Assembly: GCA_019321725.1 (NCBI GenBank)
Contig: CM033111.1
Location: 2,418,001 to 2,482,000 of the forward strand
DNA length: 64,000 bases
Source: Paulownia fortunei
Taxonomy: Eukaryota > Streptophyta > Magnoliopsida > Lamiales > Paulowniaceae
Reading direction: 5' to 3'
Positions within the stretch are counted from its first letter, which is position 1, and each line of letters opens with the position of its first letter. The notes below the pieces were generated by a model. That model saw only the letters and a program-made list of their open reading frames with translations, made no database searches and had not been told where the DNA came from. Made by a program: the position numbers and the translations under genes. Below, one piece after another: positions 37,391-49,743 of the stretch.

Positions 37391-39798
37391 CAAGACCTAC
37401 ATTTCTCACTTGTAATCTATGTTCGCAGAAACATACCACAGCTTGCATGAAACAGAGAAACAAAGCTGAAGATTTATGTCCTCTTTCTTGCCCATCACCG
37501 CTCTAACAGTCAATTGATGAAGTTTAAGCAACTGGAAATAAAAGCAGGTAGTGGACTTGCTGAGGAGCTGTTGCTAAGTGCTTCAGTTCTCAACAGCATT
37601 TTGTTCTAACAGGATAAAGTGTTACATTATAGTATAGCTCTTTACGGTTTTGCAAGTGACTTTTCCTATTTTCTTTTTTTGGTAGATCTTTGTACAAATT
37701 AGAAATAGCGGTTGAATATGGTATTCAACTGAATGTAATAAATCAGAGTTCTTGTTGACATGATCAGCAATTGTTAAAAAACATTAGCTTTTATGCTGCT
37801 TGCTGTAAGACACTCACCATTTTATAACCTGATTTTTAGACACACAGTTTGGTTGTCCTGATCAGTAGTAATTGTGTCTGGTGATAAAAATACCACAATT
37901 AACTCTTCATTTGCCTCAAATTTCCATTTTGATTTTTGCGGATAGAGAAAGGGCAATGCAAGAAGATGTAAAGCAACTGGAATGGCCAACTCTATTCATC
38001 TTGCAAAATTAGTCTGTGAAGGATCTGTGAACATAATTATGCAGATTCTGAGGAATGAAGATGTATATACAAAGACAAGTGGGGTGTATTTAAGATCAAC
38101 AGAAGTCTTTGTTTGGTCCCTAGTTTGTGGATAACGTTGAATATGTGAAAAGGCGAAATGCCTTTTTTTTTTTCAGGTGAAAAAGGATCCAGTCCATTGA
38201 TGCCAAAAGATGCAAATATAAGGATAAAGCCTTATTTTGTTCATCCTTTTCTTTTTCCCCATATCTTCCAAAAAACATATTTACCTATGACTAACATATC
38301 TATCATATAACTGCCAATATGGTCTACATAATTAATACATACCCCAAACTGGGGGTTGGATTTGGTGATTTTTCTTGTTGGATATATTTCAAGATCTGAA
38401 ACCTAATCAATGTGGGGTTTGCAAATGATCAACCAGGGTGAGAGAGGAGATATTTCATTGTTATCAGATTTGAAAGTCAACATATTTTTGCAGAAATGAG
38501 ATGGTCTGGGACCTCAGGCACGTGATGCTGTGACAACTTTTATTATCTTTGTTTTTTGCTTTTCCTTTTCAAGAATCAAAGCCTGTTTGATGTTTCAATA
38601 TTTCATCACTATCGGCACTATATTTTGGTTTTAGTTTGATCTTGGAATATAAAGGAAAGAGGAAAGAAGAAGAGAGACTGAGACGAGACCAATTTATTTG
38701 TTCTTTCAACGTCAACAAGATAACAACAAACTATTTCAGACATCTATCCTGAGGTTAGGGTTTGGTGGGATGGACTGGATGCTATAGAACTTGGTTCAAT
38801 TCATAATTCTAGTTGAGCCCAATCCACCTCAAACTCACTAAAATTAGCCCAAATTCCACCCCCAAGTGTTTGATGGACTGACTCTAGGGCCTGCTGGATC
38901 CATTTGTGTCCAAGGCAATGACACAGAAAGATTTCAAAATTTTGAACAGATATATATATTAATAGGTGTTAACTAGGTGAAGTACTTTCGAATTTTCGAA
39001 GAATCTGATTCAGCCGCCCAACATACTTTAGTTTGACTAGAATATCAAAACAAATGACCAAGATAATATTACTTCTCTTGATTGTCTGAACTCAAAGAAA
39101 AATTAACAAATAAGAAGTATTCCTGAAAATATGGAAAACTTGATCATTAAATGGTAATTAAGAAATTAACGACTCATAACCACAAAAAACTTCCAGTCCA
39201 TAACATGTAATATTATGTTACTATGTCACTCTCCCAGGAAAAAATTGTATTAAGTAAAAAGTTGACAAAGATTCTTGACTTCTGAGTTCTCACTGGGTTT
39301 AAAACTAATTTTTCAGACGCAACATAGGACAGCAATTTCATGGAAACCTATGGATTCATTATTTCGTTCATTCATTAAAAATATTGTCAAAGAAATTTCG
39401 CAGCATTTTCCTTTGCCTTCCATCTTTTTCTAGGCCGTCCATTTTCACACTGCCCGATAATCATGTTAGATTTCTATTTCAATTTCATATTTTATATTGT
39501 GTATGTTTTATATAATATAGTTCGACCATATGTAAATGATTGACATTAATTATATATTTTTAAAAAAAAATTATAAATATGATATGCATGTGATGTATGA
39601 AATGCTTTCCAAATTGCTGACACAGACGACAAGACTTTCTTAGCACCATTATTCTTGCTTGCTCCAACACAAAAATTTCCTGGAAATTTTGCCGAATCAA
39701 ATCCTAATTTTCCTGACTATTATATGACATTATCCACACGCATACTACACGTCTGGCAAATTAATCTGACGCCTTCAAACATAAGCCAAATTCCTAGT
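37391..39798. other. 3' UTR of the CDF gene and intergenic region
   Basis: Roughly the first 350 bases are probably 3' UTR, with an AATAAA-like sequence near 37738. No gene is supported in the rest. The last 150 bases hold the TATA box of the EF-hand gene. Confidence 0.45.
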
Positions 39799-39806
39799 TA
39801 TAAATA
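39799..39806 (+). promoter_or_regulatory. TATA box of the EF-hand gene
   Basis: TATAAATA followed by GCAACAAAG lies 137 bp upstream of the start codon at 39936. The implied leader contains an ATG at 39821 in another frame, a pure C run of 14 bases near 39868-39881 and an A-rich stretch. Confidence 0.55.
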
Positions 39807-39935
39807 GCAACAAAGTTTGGATGATCAGATGCAGAGAAAAACCACACAGACATTCAACCAAACACTCCCCCCCCCCCCCCACCCCCCACCCCTCAAAAGA
39901 AAAAAAAAGAAAAAGAAAAACATTTTCTTTTCCAA

Positions 39936-40511
39936 ATGGAGTCGACACTGGCTAACATTATTTCAAATTTGCTGGTTTTGCGACTCAAATCTCTTAACTG
40001 GGACAGTGAGAATTTTTTTTCAAGTGCCCATTTTCTCCCTCAAACTTTTCTAATTTTTTTTTCAACCAAATGGAATAGCCTTTGTAGCAAACTGCAAATC
40101 TCCAATACTTCTGATGAGCCACTCCACCAAGTATCATGCAATAAAGAAACTTTTGGGGATGAAAAAAGAATACACATTGCAGAAATCAATTTGATGATGA
40201 ATAGGCTGGGAATTGTGGGTGGGTTGGAGGATAATGGGGATAATAGTTTAGGCGCAGAAGATTTCTTGGCATTGTTTGATGAGGAAGAGCCTAGTTTGGA
40301 GGAAATAAAGGAAACTTTTGGGGTGTTTGATCTAAATAAAGATGGGTTTATAGATGCAAGTGAGTTGCAAAGAGTTCTTTGTAACTTAGGCTTGAAGGAA
40401 AGGTGCAAATTGGAAGAATGCACAAGGATGATCAAACCTTTTGATGGTAATGGAGATGGGCTAATTGATTTCCAAGAATTTGTGAAATTCATTGAGAAAT
40501 GTCTTTGTTGA
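39936..40511 (+). CDS. Calmodulin-like protein with two C-terminal EF-hands (CML45/46-like)
   Basis: Probable calcium sensor, intronless, 191 aa. The N-terminal 50 residues are mostly hydrophobic or aromatic and low in charge (HFLPQTFLIFF), a possible membrane-associated or targeting segment. Residues 75-120 correspond to a degenerate EF region (INLMMNRLGI, then EDFLALFDEEEPS). Two canonical 12-residue loops follow: D132-L-N-K-D-G-F-I-D-A-S-E143 and D170-G-N-G-D-G-L-I-D-F-Q-E181, with calcium ligands at positions 1, 3, 5, 9 and 12. This one-pair layout with a long unusual N-terminus is typical of CML45, CML46 and their relatives. The start is the first ATG in frame. Expression of such genes is often stress-induced, but nothing in the sequence shows that directly. 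The exact orthologue is not certain. Confidence 0.88.
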   Translation: MESTLANIISNLLVLRLKSLNWDSENFFSSAHFLPQTFLIFFSTKWNSLCSKLQISNTSDEPLHQVSCNKETFGDEKRIHIAEINLMMNRLGIVGGLEDNGDNSLGAEDFLALFDEEEPSLEEIKETFGVFDLNKDGFIDASELQRVLCNLGLKERCKLEECTRMIKPFDGNGDGLIDFQEFVKFIEKCLC

Positions 40512-42872
40512 GGCCTAAGATATCATCTACTTGGGCCACATGTTATATGGGGCGATTATTATGTGCAATTCAGATGATTTAATAAATATTTTAAATGAAT
40601 ATTTTACTTTATTAATGTATATATTACGATTCACAATTTCATTTTGAGCAGCATAAAATATTCTTGGGTGGAGGCATATAAATCATGTTGTCCACTTCTA
40701 CTGACTGACCTTTTCTAAAGATATTATTTGGTATTACAATTTCATCATATAATTAGGGATGACGATATTAGATCATGGGTTGCGTTGGATCTGATCCAAT
40801 ATTGGATCTAACAAGTTTGATCTTAATTTTTAGTGGTTGGGTTTTATTTGGTAAGATCCAAGTGGGTGTGATAAATGGATCCATTCTTGAATCCATATTG
40901 CACGCAACCAAAAAAAAAAAGTACACATCGATTTAAAATCTAAAGTAAAATATAAAAATAATTACTGGTTTTAGACTATATCATTAACAAAGTTAAACCT
41001 ACATGAATAACTTCACAAATACAGTTTATAATAATGTTGAATCCAATTGAGATGCGGATCCAAAATGGGCATATTTTCCAACCTTGTTCGGGTCTATTTT
41101 GTATCCAACAAAAAATCCACAGAGATCTAAAAGTTTAGAATTAATTTGAAATTTAGAATTCAATTTAAAATTAAGGTAAATGATAATTCACCTTCTCAAA
41201 TTTAATTATTTTAACACATTATTTCTAAATAAATTTTAAATATTTTATTCCTTCAAATTTAAATATTTTAACATTTTACCTCACAAAAATAAATTTAAAC
41301 CACTTTGTCTATCAAACTTACCTTTATTATAATATTTTGATCCCTATATTATTTTCAAATCAAATTTTTATTAGAATGTTGTTCGTCAGGTGCCACCGCT
41401 CATTTTTTTTTTTTATGCAAAAGACAAGAATAATATATCATAAAATTATTTTATAATTATCAATAGTAAAAACACAAAAAATAATAATATTTTTATTGTA
41501 AATAACGATAGTATTTTAATCAATAGTACTGCAATTAATATTATTTACATTAAAAATATCACCATTTATTGTGTTTGTGTGTTGTTGACAATAATAAAAA
41601 ATATTACGATGTATATTTTATTATTTTTTACTTCTACATGGAAAGATAGGAAAAAATGAACAACAGCTGCTGACAAAATATATTCTGATAAAAATTTAAT
41701 ATGAAATTAACATTAAGAGGAGAGAAGGGCAAAATGCTGTAATAAATATAAATTAAGGGAATAAAATACTTAAAATTTACTTATTGAAATGAAATGATAA
41801 AATGATTAAGTTTAGAAAAATAAAGTGTTTACAATATAATTTTAGGAAAAATATACTAAAATAATTAAATCTTGGGAGGTGAAGTGCCCTTATAATTATA
41901 ATAATTAAAAATCGACACAAACGACCTCATAAACACGTTGCGATGGTCATATTGGATTGATGTAGTGTACTGTAAGTTGGGTTTGGTCATGGACCGATCC
42001 ATTGTTTTCGCTGGTTAAGCACCTATCCTGTTTCTCTCTTCTAGTTAACCAATGTTCCTGTCCATTAAAATCATTATATGCTCTATTTTCGTAGCATGCG
42101 TGCATTTTGTTGTTGGTTGCTGCAGTATTTGTGGGGTTGGGATTCATGTGTTGAAAGAGTTAAAGACAGTTCCATGTTTATCATCCCATGTGGATAGCAT
42201 GAACTCCAGCAGAAGATTCTGCTGAGGCAAGGATTGTTAAACAGTTACAATATTCAATGCAATGGAAAGGAGGGTTTGTGTTTAGGACCAGAATTTGTGC
42301 CTGGTTTGTTGCAGGCCTATGAGAAGAGTATGTCCATTTTTGCCACTCTATTCTTTGTCTTTTCCATTCTTCATGATATTTTTTCCTCCCTGAAAATCAC
42401 ACTCTCGTGTACCCCCTTTCCCTTTCTGGTCACAAACAGAACAATTATCACAGGGCTGTGGTCCAAATTACCCACTTAGCACTTTTCCAGGTAATTGATA
42501 TTACAAGTGCATACTTCTTACTCACTTTTTTCTCAGTTAAATGTGTAAAACATTCTCCAACCTTAATACTCAAGAAAAACAGAGAGAGAGAACAGAGGAA
42601 GTGACAAGACCTTAGTGCTACACATTTTGAAACAGTTCCGTCTGGAGGATGAGGAAGTTGCAAAGAAAAAGAAAGTTAGGGAGATAAGACTTTCGTAAGA
42701 GTTGGTTCTGGCATTTTTTCATGTTACCCAACTGAAAGAATTCCTACTGCTTTTTTTTTTTTATCTTTGACCCTCAACAAAATGGCTTGGCCCTCAGAAA
42801 ACATGGTGCATTGGAGTTATTCACTGACGATTCAAGATTGAAACTTTTCCCAAGTCTCTTTCAACTTCATTT
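40512..42872. other. Intergenic region between convergent genes
   Basis: Convergent side of the EF-hand and MYB genes. 40750-41110 contains repeated GGATC and TTGGATC motifs (GGATCTGATCCAATATTGGA), reminiscent of a small non-autonomous transposon. A similar GGATC-rich stretch occurs at 52205-52480. 41120-41900 is AT-rich. 42150-42870 is less AT-rich and probably includes the MYB gene 3' UTR. No coding sequence is supported. Confidence 0.35.
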
Positions 42873-44688
42873 TCACAAAGCTCCAACCCCAAGAAAGTCT
42901 ATAAATGGTGGCGCAATTCTTTCCTCTGCTGCAGTTGGTTCAATGGATGAAACTTCTTGTGCTGATGCTGTGAAATCTGAAGGGTAGTGATAGTGCGACT
43001 GTTGGATGGCACTCATCAGGGATGGGTAATGGGGATGGGGATAAGAATTGGTTTCATCCCAAGGTTTGCTGTGGTTGAAAATGCTCATCATATCACTGGT
43101 ACTGGGGAGGCCTGTTGTAAAAAAAAAACAAAAAATGGACAAGAATGATGAGCTAAAAGATCCTCTTCTGATATCTCAATGAACAAAAAGATTTTGTGAA
43201 GTGCATGTCTTTTGAAAGAATAATGATGGACAGCTGAGGAAACAAGGGTTGCATCAAGCTCTTACTTTTTCTCGCTTCCTTTTTTTTTTTTTTTCTTTTG
43301 TTGGGGTTGGGGGTCTCAGCAAATTGACTCGACATATAATCAAAAACTACTATTAACTTGCTTATTGATAATTTTAAAGAATTAAGCTTGTGAAGAACTT
43401 AGGGTGGGAGCCCGTAAAATTTGGAAGACCAAACCAAGGGAAAATCAGAAAAGGGGGAAAAGAAAGTGAAACCAGGCAGACAAATTCATTGGCACAAACT
43501 GCATGTAGATAAGAAAGGCCAATACAAGGAAGGCAACTAATTATCAGAAGGCAAACCTGGAAAGAAACCATTAGATGTTTGTGGTGCCCAGAATCCATTG
43601 TTGTTAGGAGTTGCTGCACCAGCACAACCTAGATGGGTTGAACCAATTGATCCACAGAAAACCCCACCTACACCACCTACGGAGTTGTAGATTACACCAC
43701 CACCACCAAAAGTTGGCAATGCTGGATCCGTTTTGATGGCTGCAGAGCCATTCACAAGGGGAAGATCATCATCTTCCGTCCTTTTAAAAACAAATTGCCC
43801 CATCTTCCTCCTCCTATAGGCACTGGATTGTTCTCTATACTTTCTTGCCATTATAACATGCCAATGGTTCTTCACTGCATTGTCTGTTCTCCCAGGAAAC
43901 AGCCTTGCAATCATTGCCCACTTGTTGCCGTACAGTCTGTGAGCAGCCATTAGCCGCTCTTCTTCTTCCTCAGTAAAAGCCCTTCTGTTGATCCTTGGAT
44001 CCAGCTGATTAAACCACCTTAACCTACAGCTTTTACCTTTCCACAAAAAAAAAAAAAAGAGGAGAAAAAATAAGAAAAAGAGAAACTTGCCCAGAAGAAA
44101 AGGGTACTTAGCTACAGTTATTTTCCTCATTTTCCTTTCATTCTTACCTGACCTTCCTTCCAACTTTTCCGCAATAAGGTTCCAGTTCTGAGGGCCATAA
44201 AGAGCCACAAGTTCCTTGAGCTTTGAGTCTTCCGCAGGCCTCCAATGCCCTCTGGCACAAAGCTTTGATTGCCCACTTGCATTATTTGCATCCTTGCTAC
44301 TGCTCAATGCATGCATGTCATACTCTTGATCTTCTTCATTCAAGCTTGTATTGAGATCAATCATTTCATTGTTTTCTCCAAACACATCACTGGAATCAGA
44401 GCCTTTTCCCTCGCTGTTGTGTGTTTCCTCCAAGCAAGGAAAACCCCAGTCAGCTTTGCTCTTGCAGAAAGAAGAGCTTTCCTTTTCCTGTGAGGAAAAC
44501 CCAACGTTGGGGTTTATAGACAGAGTTCTCAAATCTGAAAATACCATTCCCACCATTGAGGAACCTAAAGTAGAACAAGAGACAGCAGAAGAAGAAGAAG
44601 AAGATAGAAAGGAAGTTGAATAGCAACTGGAATTGCCATTTACGCTATTTGGCGCAGCATATATAACACTACGATTCTTGCTGACCAT
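42873..44688 (-). CDS. R2R3-MYB, LOF-type (MYB117/MYB105-like)
   Basis: Nuclear transcription factor. Arabidopsis LOF1/MYB117 and LOF2/MYB105 set lateral organ boundaries and accessory meristems; the tomato relative shapes compound leaves. Three exons on the minus strand, 44688-44148, 44036-43557 and 43111-42873, join in phase 1 to 419 aa. The N-terminal region is Ser-rich with a short DLNTSL motif that could act as an EAR-like repressor. R2 spans about residues 145-194 ([42 protein letters not shown]). R3 spans about 197-245 ([49 protein letters not shown]). Intron 1 splits R2 at GRS|GKSC as in most R2R3-MYBs. Exon 3 restores the family C-terminal end [11 protein letters not shown]; without it, reading through stops at 43537. 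Intron 1 is 111 bp, a multiple of three, with no stop in frame. The gene is intact. Confidence 0.95.
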
Positions 44689-46416
44689 ACTTTTTCTTTT
44701 CTTTTCAACCCAATTTATTCTTTTTTGTTTTTTCTTCTGACAAATGCTGCTGCTACACTACTGTTACAAGGTCATCCATCATTTTTGATGAGCAGATGAT
44801 GAAAAGGAGCAAGGAAAGTAAAAGATTTTGGGAAGAAGAGAGGAGAGTTTTGACAGATTGGAAGTGAAAAGAAAGGAAAGCAAAAGGGTAAGGAAGGGAG
44901 TTTCCCCCAGTGGGATTGAGTGAAACTCTGGGAGCAGAAGAAAACAGCAGAAAGTAAATTGTAACATAAAGGTCTAGATATGTAGGGTGCTGATGATGAT
45001 GGATGATCTTCTCACTTCTCTCCTCGCGATTGGGGCAGATAGCTGTGATTTTCATTGGATAAATACTTAAACCCACCCCACCACCTCAGCTAGTCCTCAC
45101 AATTCAATTAATGGATCGAATGAAATAAAAATTAATATTTGATTTGGTATTGAATTAAATAAAAAAAAATTAGCTTATTCTTTTATTTTTTATTTTTTTT
45201 TATTCGATTTCTATTAACAGAATGGAATCAAAAATCAGATTACAATTTTTATGTGTTTATATATATAATTTTTATATAATATTTTTATGTTTATTATTTA
45301 TTTTTGTACTTTTTTATTTTTTTAATAAATCAAACTAAAAAATAAAAAAAATTGATTATATCCAAACCAAAGGTAATTATGATGTTCGATTTATAATTTT
45401 AGCCCAGCAAATTCAATTCGATCTCGCAAAATGGACACCTCCAACCTCAATTGACTAAACACAATTTATTTTTTATGTACATCACTGTAACACACATCTT
45501 CCACCTTTCAAACTTTCTCTCTCCATATTTATATTCACATTATTTTATTTCTTAAGTAAATTTCTAATACTTGATATATTATAAAAAGAATAATTATTTG
45601 GTTGTATTTCATCATATGATCACGTTTCCCAAAAAAGTATTCATTCCGGTCTAATTTAATGCATCAATAGTGGTTTAATACGAAATTTTAAATAAAAATT
45701 AAAATATATTTTTTTTATATTAATTAGTGTCTTTATAAGTAACAGTTTGAAAGTCAGCAGTACCACGTTATAATTTTAAGAGTGAGTATAATTTTGAAAA
45801 AAATATTTTTTTTATTTTGAAAAATAAAACATTACTTTAGAAAGTTTTAAGAATAAAAATGATAAATTTAAGTTAAAAGATATATAAAATTAATATATAT
45901 ATATATAATTATAAAGTTCTGATATATTATCAAAATAGTTATCTACAGGGCAAAGGTGTCATAAACTCTCACTTTCTGAAGTGTAAATTTACTTAGACCA
46001 TGATGAACCAAATTTGTACAAATTCATTTTGGGACAAATTTTTGAAAAGTGCCCATGAAGAATCATTTGTGGATATCAATTTGCTAAAACCATAAGATAC
46101 AGTAAACTTGTTCTGTCTAATGTAGTAATAAACTAAGATAGAAATTGTTGTGCATTATTTTACAATTCAAAAACTTCCCAGCCTTTTATGGTGTTTTCAT
46201 ATATAGTGTTCATAAAGAAAAAATAACACATGATTCACGAACAAATTGAAACAAAATAACCCACTTAAACAAGATTCAATGCACGTATTAGAATTGAATA
46301 AAAAATGAAATTCATTTTTAAATTTAAAACTTAAAATTAAAACCCGAATATCTTCTCTTTTAAATTACCAAACTGAATTTCCAAATTTTCATAAAGTATT
46401 ATTACCAAAATTAAGA
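44689..46416. other. Upstream region of the MYB gene
   Basis: 44689-45080 probably contains leader and promoter of the minus-strand MYB gene and is rich in AAG/GAAG on the plus strand. 45110-46416 is AT-rich with no coding signal. Confidence 0.4.
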
Positions 46417-46759
46417 GGATGTTTGGTTGAATTTATAAAAAATTTGAAATATCTTATAAGATGTTTGAAAGCGTATAACTCTCATATAAATAACTTATAA
46501 GCTCTCAAATTAAGATGTTAGAATTTAAAAAATAATAATAATAAAATTTTAATTTATTAAAAATTAAAATCTTAACAAACTCATTTAATTTTAATAATTT
46601 TAATTATAAAATTATCACTATTAATATTTTAAAAAAATATTATAATCTTATTTTATTTAAAAAATTTAATAATATATTTTAAAATAAAATTTAACAATAC
46701 ATAAGTTTTAAAAAATCTTAAAAAATATAATTTTTTTTAAATAAATCCAGCTAAAATCC
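46417..46759. mobile_element. Possible MITE (about 340 bp)
   Basis: The left end GGATGTTTGGTTGAATTTAT and the reverse complement of the right end, GGATTTTAGCTGGATTTAT, form an imperfect terminal inverted repeat. The interior is almost pure A and T with no open frame. A TTTGGTTGAATTTAT-type end is common in plant miniature transposons. No clear target duplication was found, so the call is tentative. Confidence 0.4.
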
Positions 46760-49476
46760 AGAAATAGACACATGTATGGTAACTGGTGTACTGTAGTATC
46801 CAGAAATTCCACTTAATTAGAGAGAGAGAGGCAGAGAGAGCAGTAGGGTTTTTAGGGGTTTAGGCTGTCTCTCTCAACAATGACAAGAAAGAATCCAACG
46901 CGATGTCTCCTGCTTTTGCTTCATGATTTCCACACACACTACACACACCTCAATATATACACACATATATCTTATCAAACTCCCACACACCAACCTTTGT
47001 CAATCTACATAAATACATTCGCTTAACTGATGTCCCTCTATCCCCATCAATCCATATCATACATATATATACACATATGATCCTCTGAAAAAAAGGATTT
47101 TAATTTACATCATATGTGATTATGACTGCATTTATTTTGCAGTAACATACAGTGTACAAAAGATTTCACTTCAGCCAAAAATGATAATATATATTAGGGA
47201 AAAATATAAATATTTCTCACTGAGAGTGGATTGGTGTTGTTTCAATTTATAAAATATTTTAAATATATGAACCGTGTACTTTTATGCTCCGTGTAGGTAG
47301 TTTTTATGTATATCAGAATCATGATGAAACAAATATTTTTGTCACTGAATAATATATACATTCAGTGAATTTATATTATCATTTAATATTTTATTATTAA
47401 TGTTTTTTTTATAGTATCCACAGTTAAAATTAAATTCTGGTTAGATGAATTAAAGTTTACCAAACTCTAACTCACCCTTTTTCTCCTAACTACCTAGTTC
47501 TTTGCTGCATATCCCCGTGAACCATGGTGAAATGTCATAACAAAGATACTGTTGATGGCCTGACCCAACATCCTATCCTAGATATGTAATGAGTTACATA
47601 GGTTTGAATTGAACCATCATAACAAATGTATGGTCACTGTTCTCTAACCAACAAGATTTTCAACTCTTAGTATTATTACTATTACTATTGTTGTTATTTT
47701 TTTTTAAAAATGGAAATATCGAAAAATAAATCAAGAGAAACTATCACCTCACAATCCATTAGAAAATTTCTTGTGAAGATGAAGCCCAAATTAAAGAAAA
47801 AGAGAAGAAGAAAGCATGAAAAATAAAAATAAATAAATAAATAAAATGGACGGCAACAGAATAGACATTACCATTTAACCCAAAATAGAATATATAATGC
47901 CTAGACGCTATCAGCATTGTGATTTGAGTTTCAGATATATTGTTTCAGATGTATCTTTAAGGTTTTTTTCTTCTTGCTAGATTGTATATACATATAGGAG
48001 AAGGGACTCGATTCATTATGGATTGATATTATTATCATTGTATTGAATATTTAAGATAGAAAATTATTCAAAAGTTCTGAAAGTACAAATAAAATAAAAA
48101 ATTGTTTCTCCTAGTTTTTGTGGAGGTTTTACGACGACAGTATTAACCTCGATAAAATTAACAATCTTATTTCAACACATTAAATATTAAGAGACAAGTA
48201 TTCAATAATATTTACTGTTTATTGACAATTTTAAAAAATTAAGTTTGTTTTATATGGTTTTCAAACAAATATGGCATTCATTCTCATATGCTTTGATTAT
48301 ATGCTATGCAGTTTGACAAAGAGGTAAAAGAAATATTATTTGAAAATAATTCTCATATATTGCAGTAACCATGGAATTTAGCAGCAACATTAGTTAACTA
48401 TACTTCCCTTTTTCCTTTTATGGATAAAAAAGAAAAACATTAAATAAATCTCATTTGAAAATACCGAGAGACCGCTGTAAAAAAGCATTGAAGCAGTAAA
48501 AATAATCAGAGTTTTCACCAATCACTAGAATCAAAGGCAAACCCAATTGCAGACGTTTTCATTTATTGTTTGGCAGATGAGAATGTACTGCATTTTCAGT
48601 GAACCCAAAACATTTTGGTCAAAAACTTTGAAAATTAACCTTATACTGGAAAACATACCAACTGGGGTTTTGCCTCAACAATTCAATTAACTGTTGAGAA
48701 TGAAAATCCATAAATGGATTTGGCCTCATTTCCCACCAATACAGGGTCCCAAAACCATATATAGGAGGCATGTTTTTCTTCTTCTTGCCATGGCTTTGCA
48801 CTTTAATTGGGTAAATGCATGTGACTATTACACTTACAAATTCAGCTAAGGATGTTAAAATAAAATTCGTGTCTTCTTTTTCTTGTTTAGTAAATTAAAC
48901 ATGTCCTGGATATAAATTAATAATTATAGACCCAATGAAAATTACTTCAATACTACTTATGGTGTTATTCCTAGATCATAAGCCTGTTTTTCAAAACTCC
49001 ACCAACCTGATTACCTTTTTTTACCCGCTAAAGAAATTAAGGAAATTTCTAACCAACAATAACAATCATCTGTCTAGACAGGAACGAGAAGACAGAAAAT
49101 TCAAATTGAATTTTTTCTCAAGTTCAATATAAAAAGTGATATTTTAAATTTTTGAAAAAGTAAAATTTTAAACTTTAATTATTTCCATTATACTTTGTTA
49201 AGCTGAAACTAGTGTTATTTATTTCTTGATAAAGGGTGTTTTTAAAATAAAAATTAAAAAAAAAAAAAGAAAGAAAGAAAGAAAGAAAAAGAGGTTGAAA
49301 ATAGAGATGATGATGTAGAATTTAGTTATGAGTGAGGACAAGGTTTAGGTGTTGGGAGCAGCAAAGGGCCATCCGTGTGTGTATGATTTGAGTGTGGTTT
49401 CAGACAAGGACAATCAACTCTCTGGTCTCTAACTTTTCGGACCATAAGATATTATTGTGAGAAAAAGTTAAACTGT
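46760..49476. other. AT-rich intergenic region
   Basis: No gene supported. There are short simple repeats: GA repeats near 46820-46840, CA-rich near 46930-46990, AAAT repeats near 47826-47845 and GAAA repeats near 49267-49290. Confidence 0.4.
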
Positions 49477-49743
49477 GTGTTGGCAGGCATAGAAAGTGTG
49501 CAGTCCAGCCCGGAGAATACTTGTTCACTCCCGGGAGTAGCTACTCCCGGAAGATCACACCCTTTTACATGCCATGTGGACCCTTCACATAGACGGATGA
49601 GATCTCCCGGGTGTCGCTACACCCAAGGGCCCCCAAGAATGATCCGTCCAGCCCAGAGAATGTGCGTGTTGATTGATTTAGCTTTCATCATGCAAATCAT
49701 ATCATCTGATCATGATCTTTTTCTTCGCTTTTTTGGTTCTTAA
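49477..49743. repeat. GC-rich island with two palindromes inside direct repeats
   Basis: A perfect 20-bp palindrome lies at 49531-49550 (CCGGGAGTAG and its complement). A related hairpin lies at 49609-49624 with stem GGGTGT/ACACCC and loop CGCT. The first has the same core, GGGAGT-AGCT-ACTCCC, so the stems differ by a compensated base-pair change. The pair is flanked by near-identical direct repeats GTCCAGCCCGGAGAAT (49503-49518) and GTCCAGCCCAGAGAAT (49646-49661). The plus strand also holds an 88-codon open frame over this island, Cys/Pro/Arg-rich without a known domain. I do not recognise the element. Its composition differs sharply from its surroundings, so it may be an inserted repeat. 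Confidence 0.7.

Noticed and set aside
40040..40492. 150-codon minus-strand open frame
   Set aside because: It is the antisense shadow of the EF-hand gene.
43374..43625. 83-codon minus-strand open frame
   Set aside because: Spans the end of MYB exon 2 and part of intron 2 in a wrong frame; the spliced model explains the region.
49477..49743. 88-codon Cys/Pro/Arg-rich open frame over the GC island
   Set aside because: Open frames arise easily in short GC-rich DNA; the palindromes and direct repeats explain the segment better.
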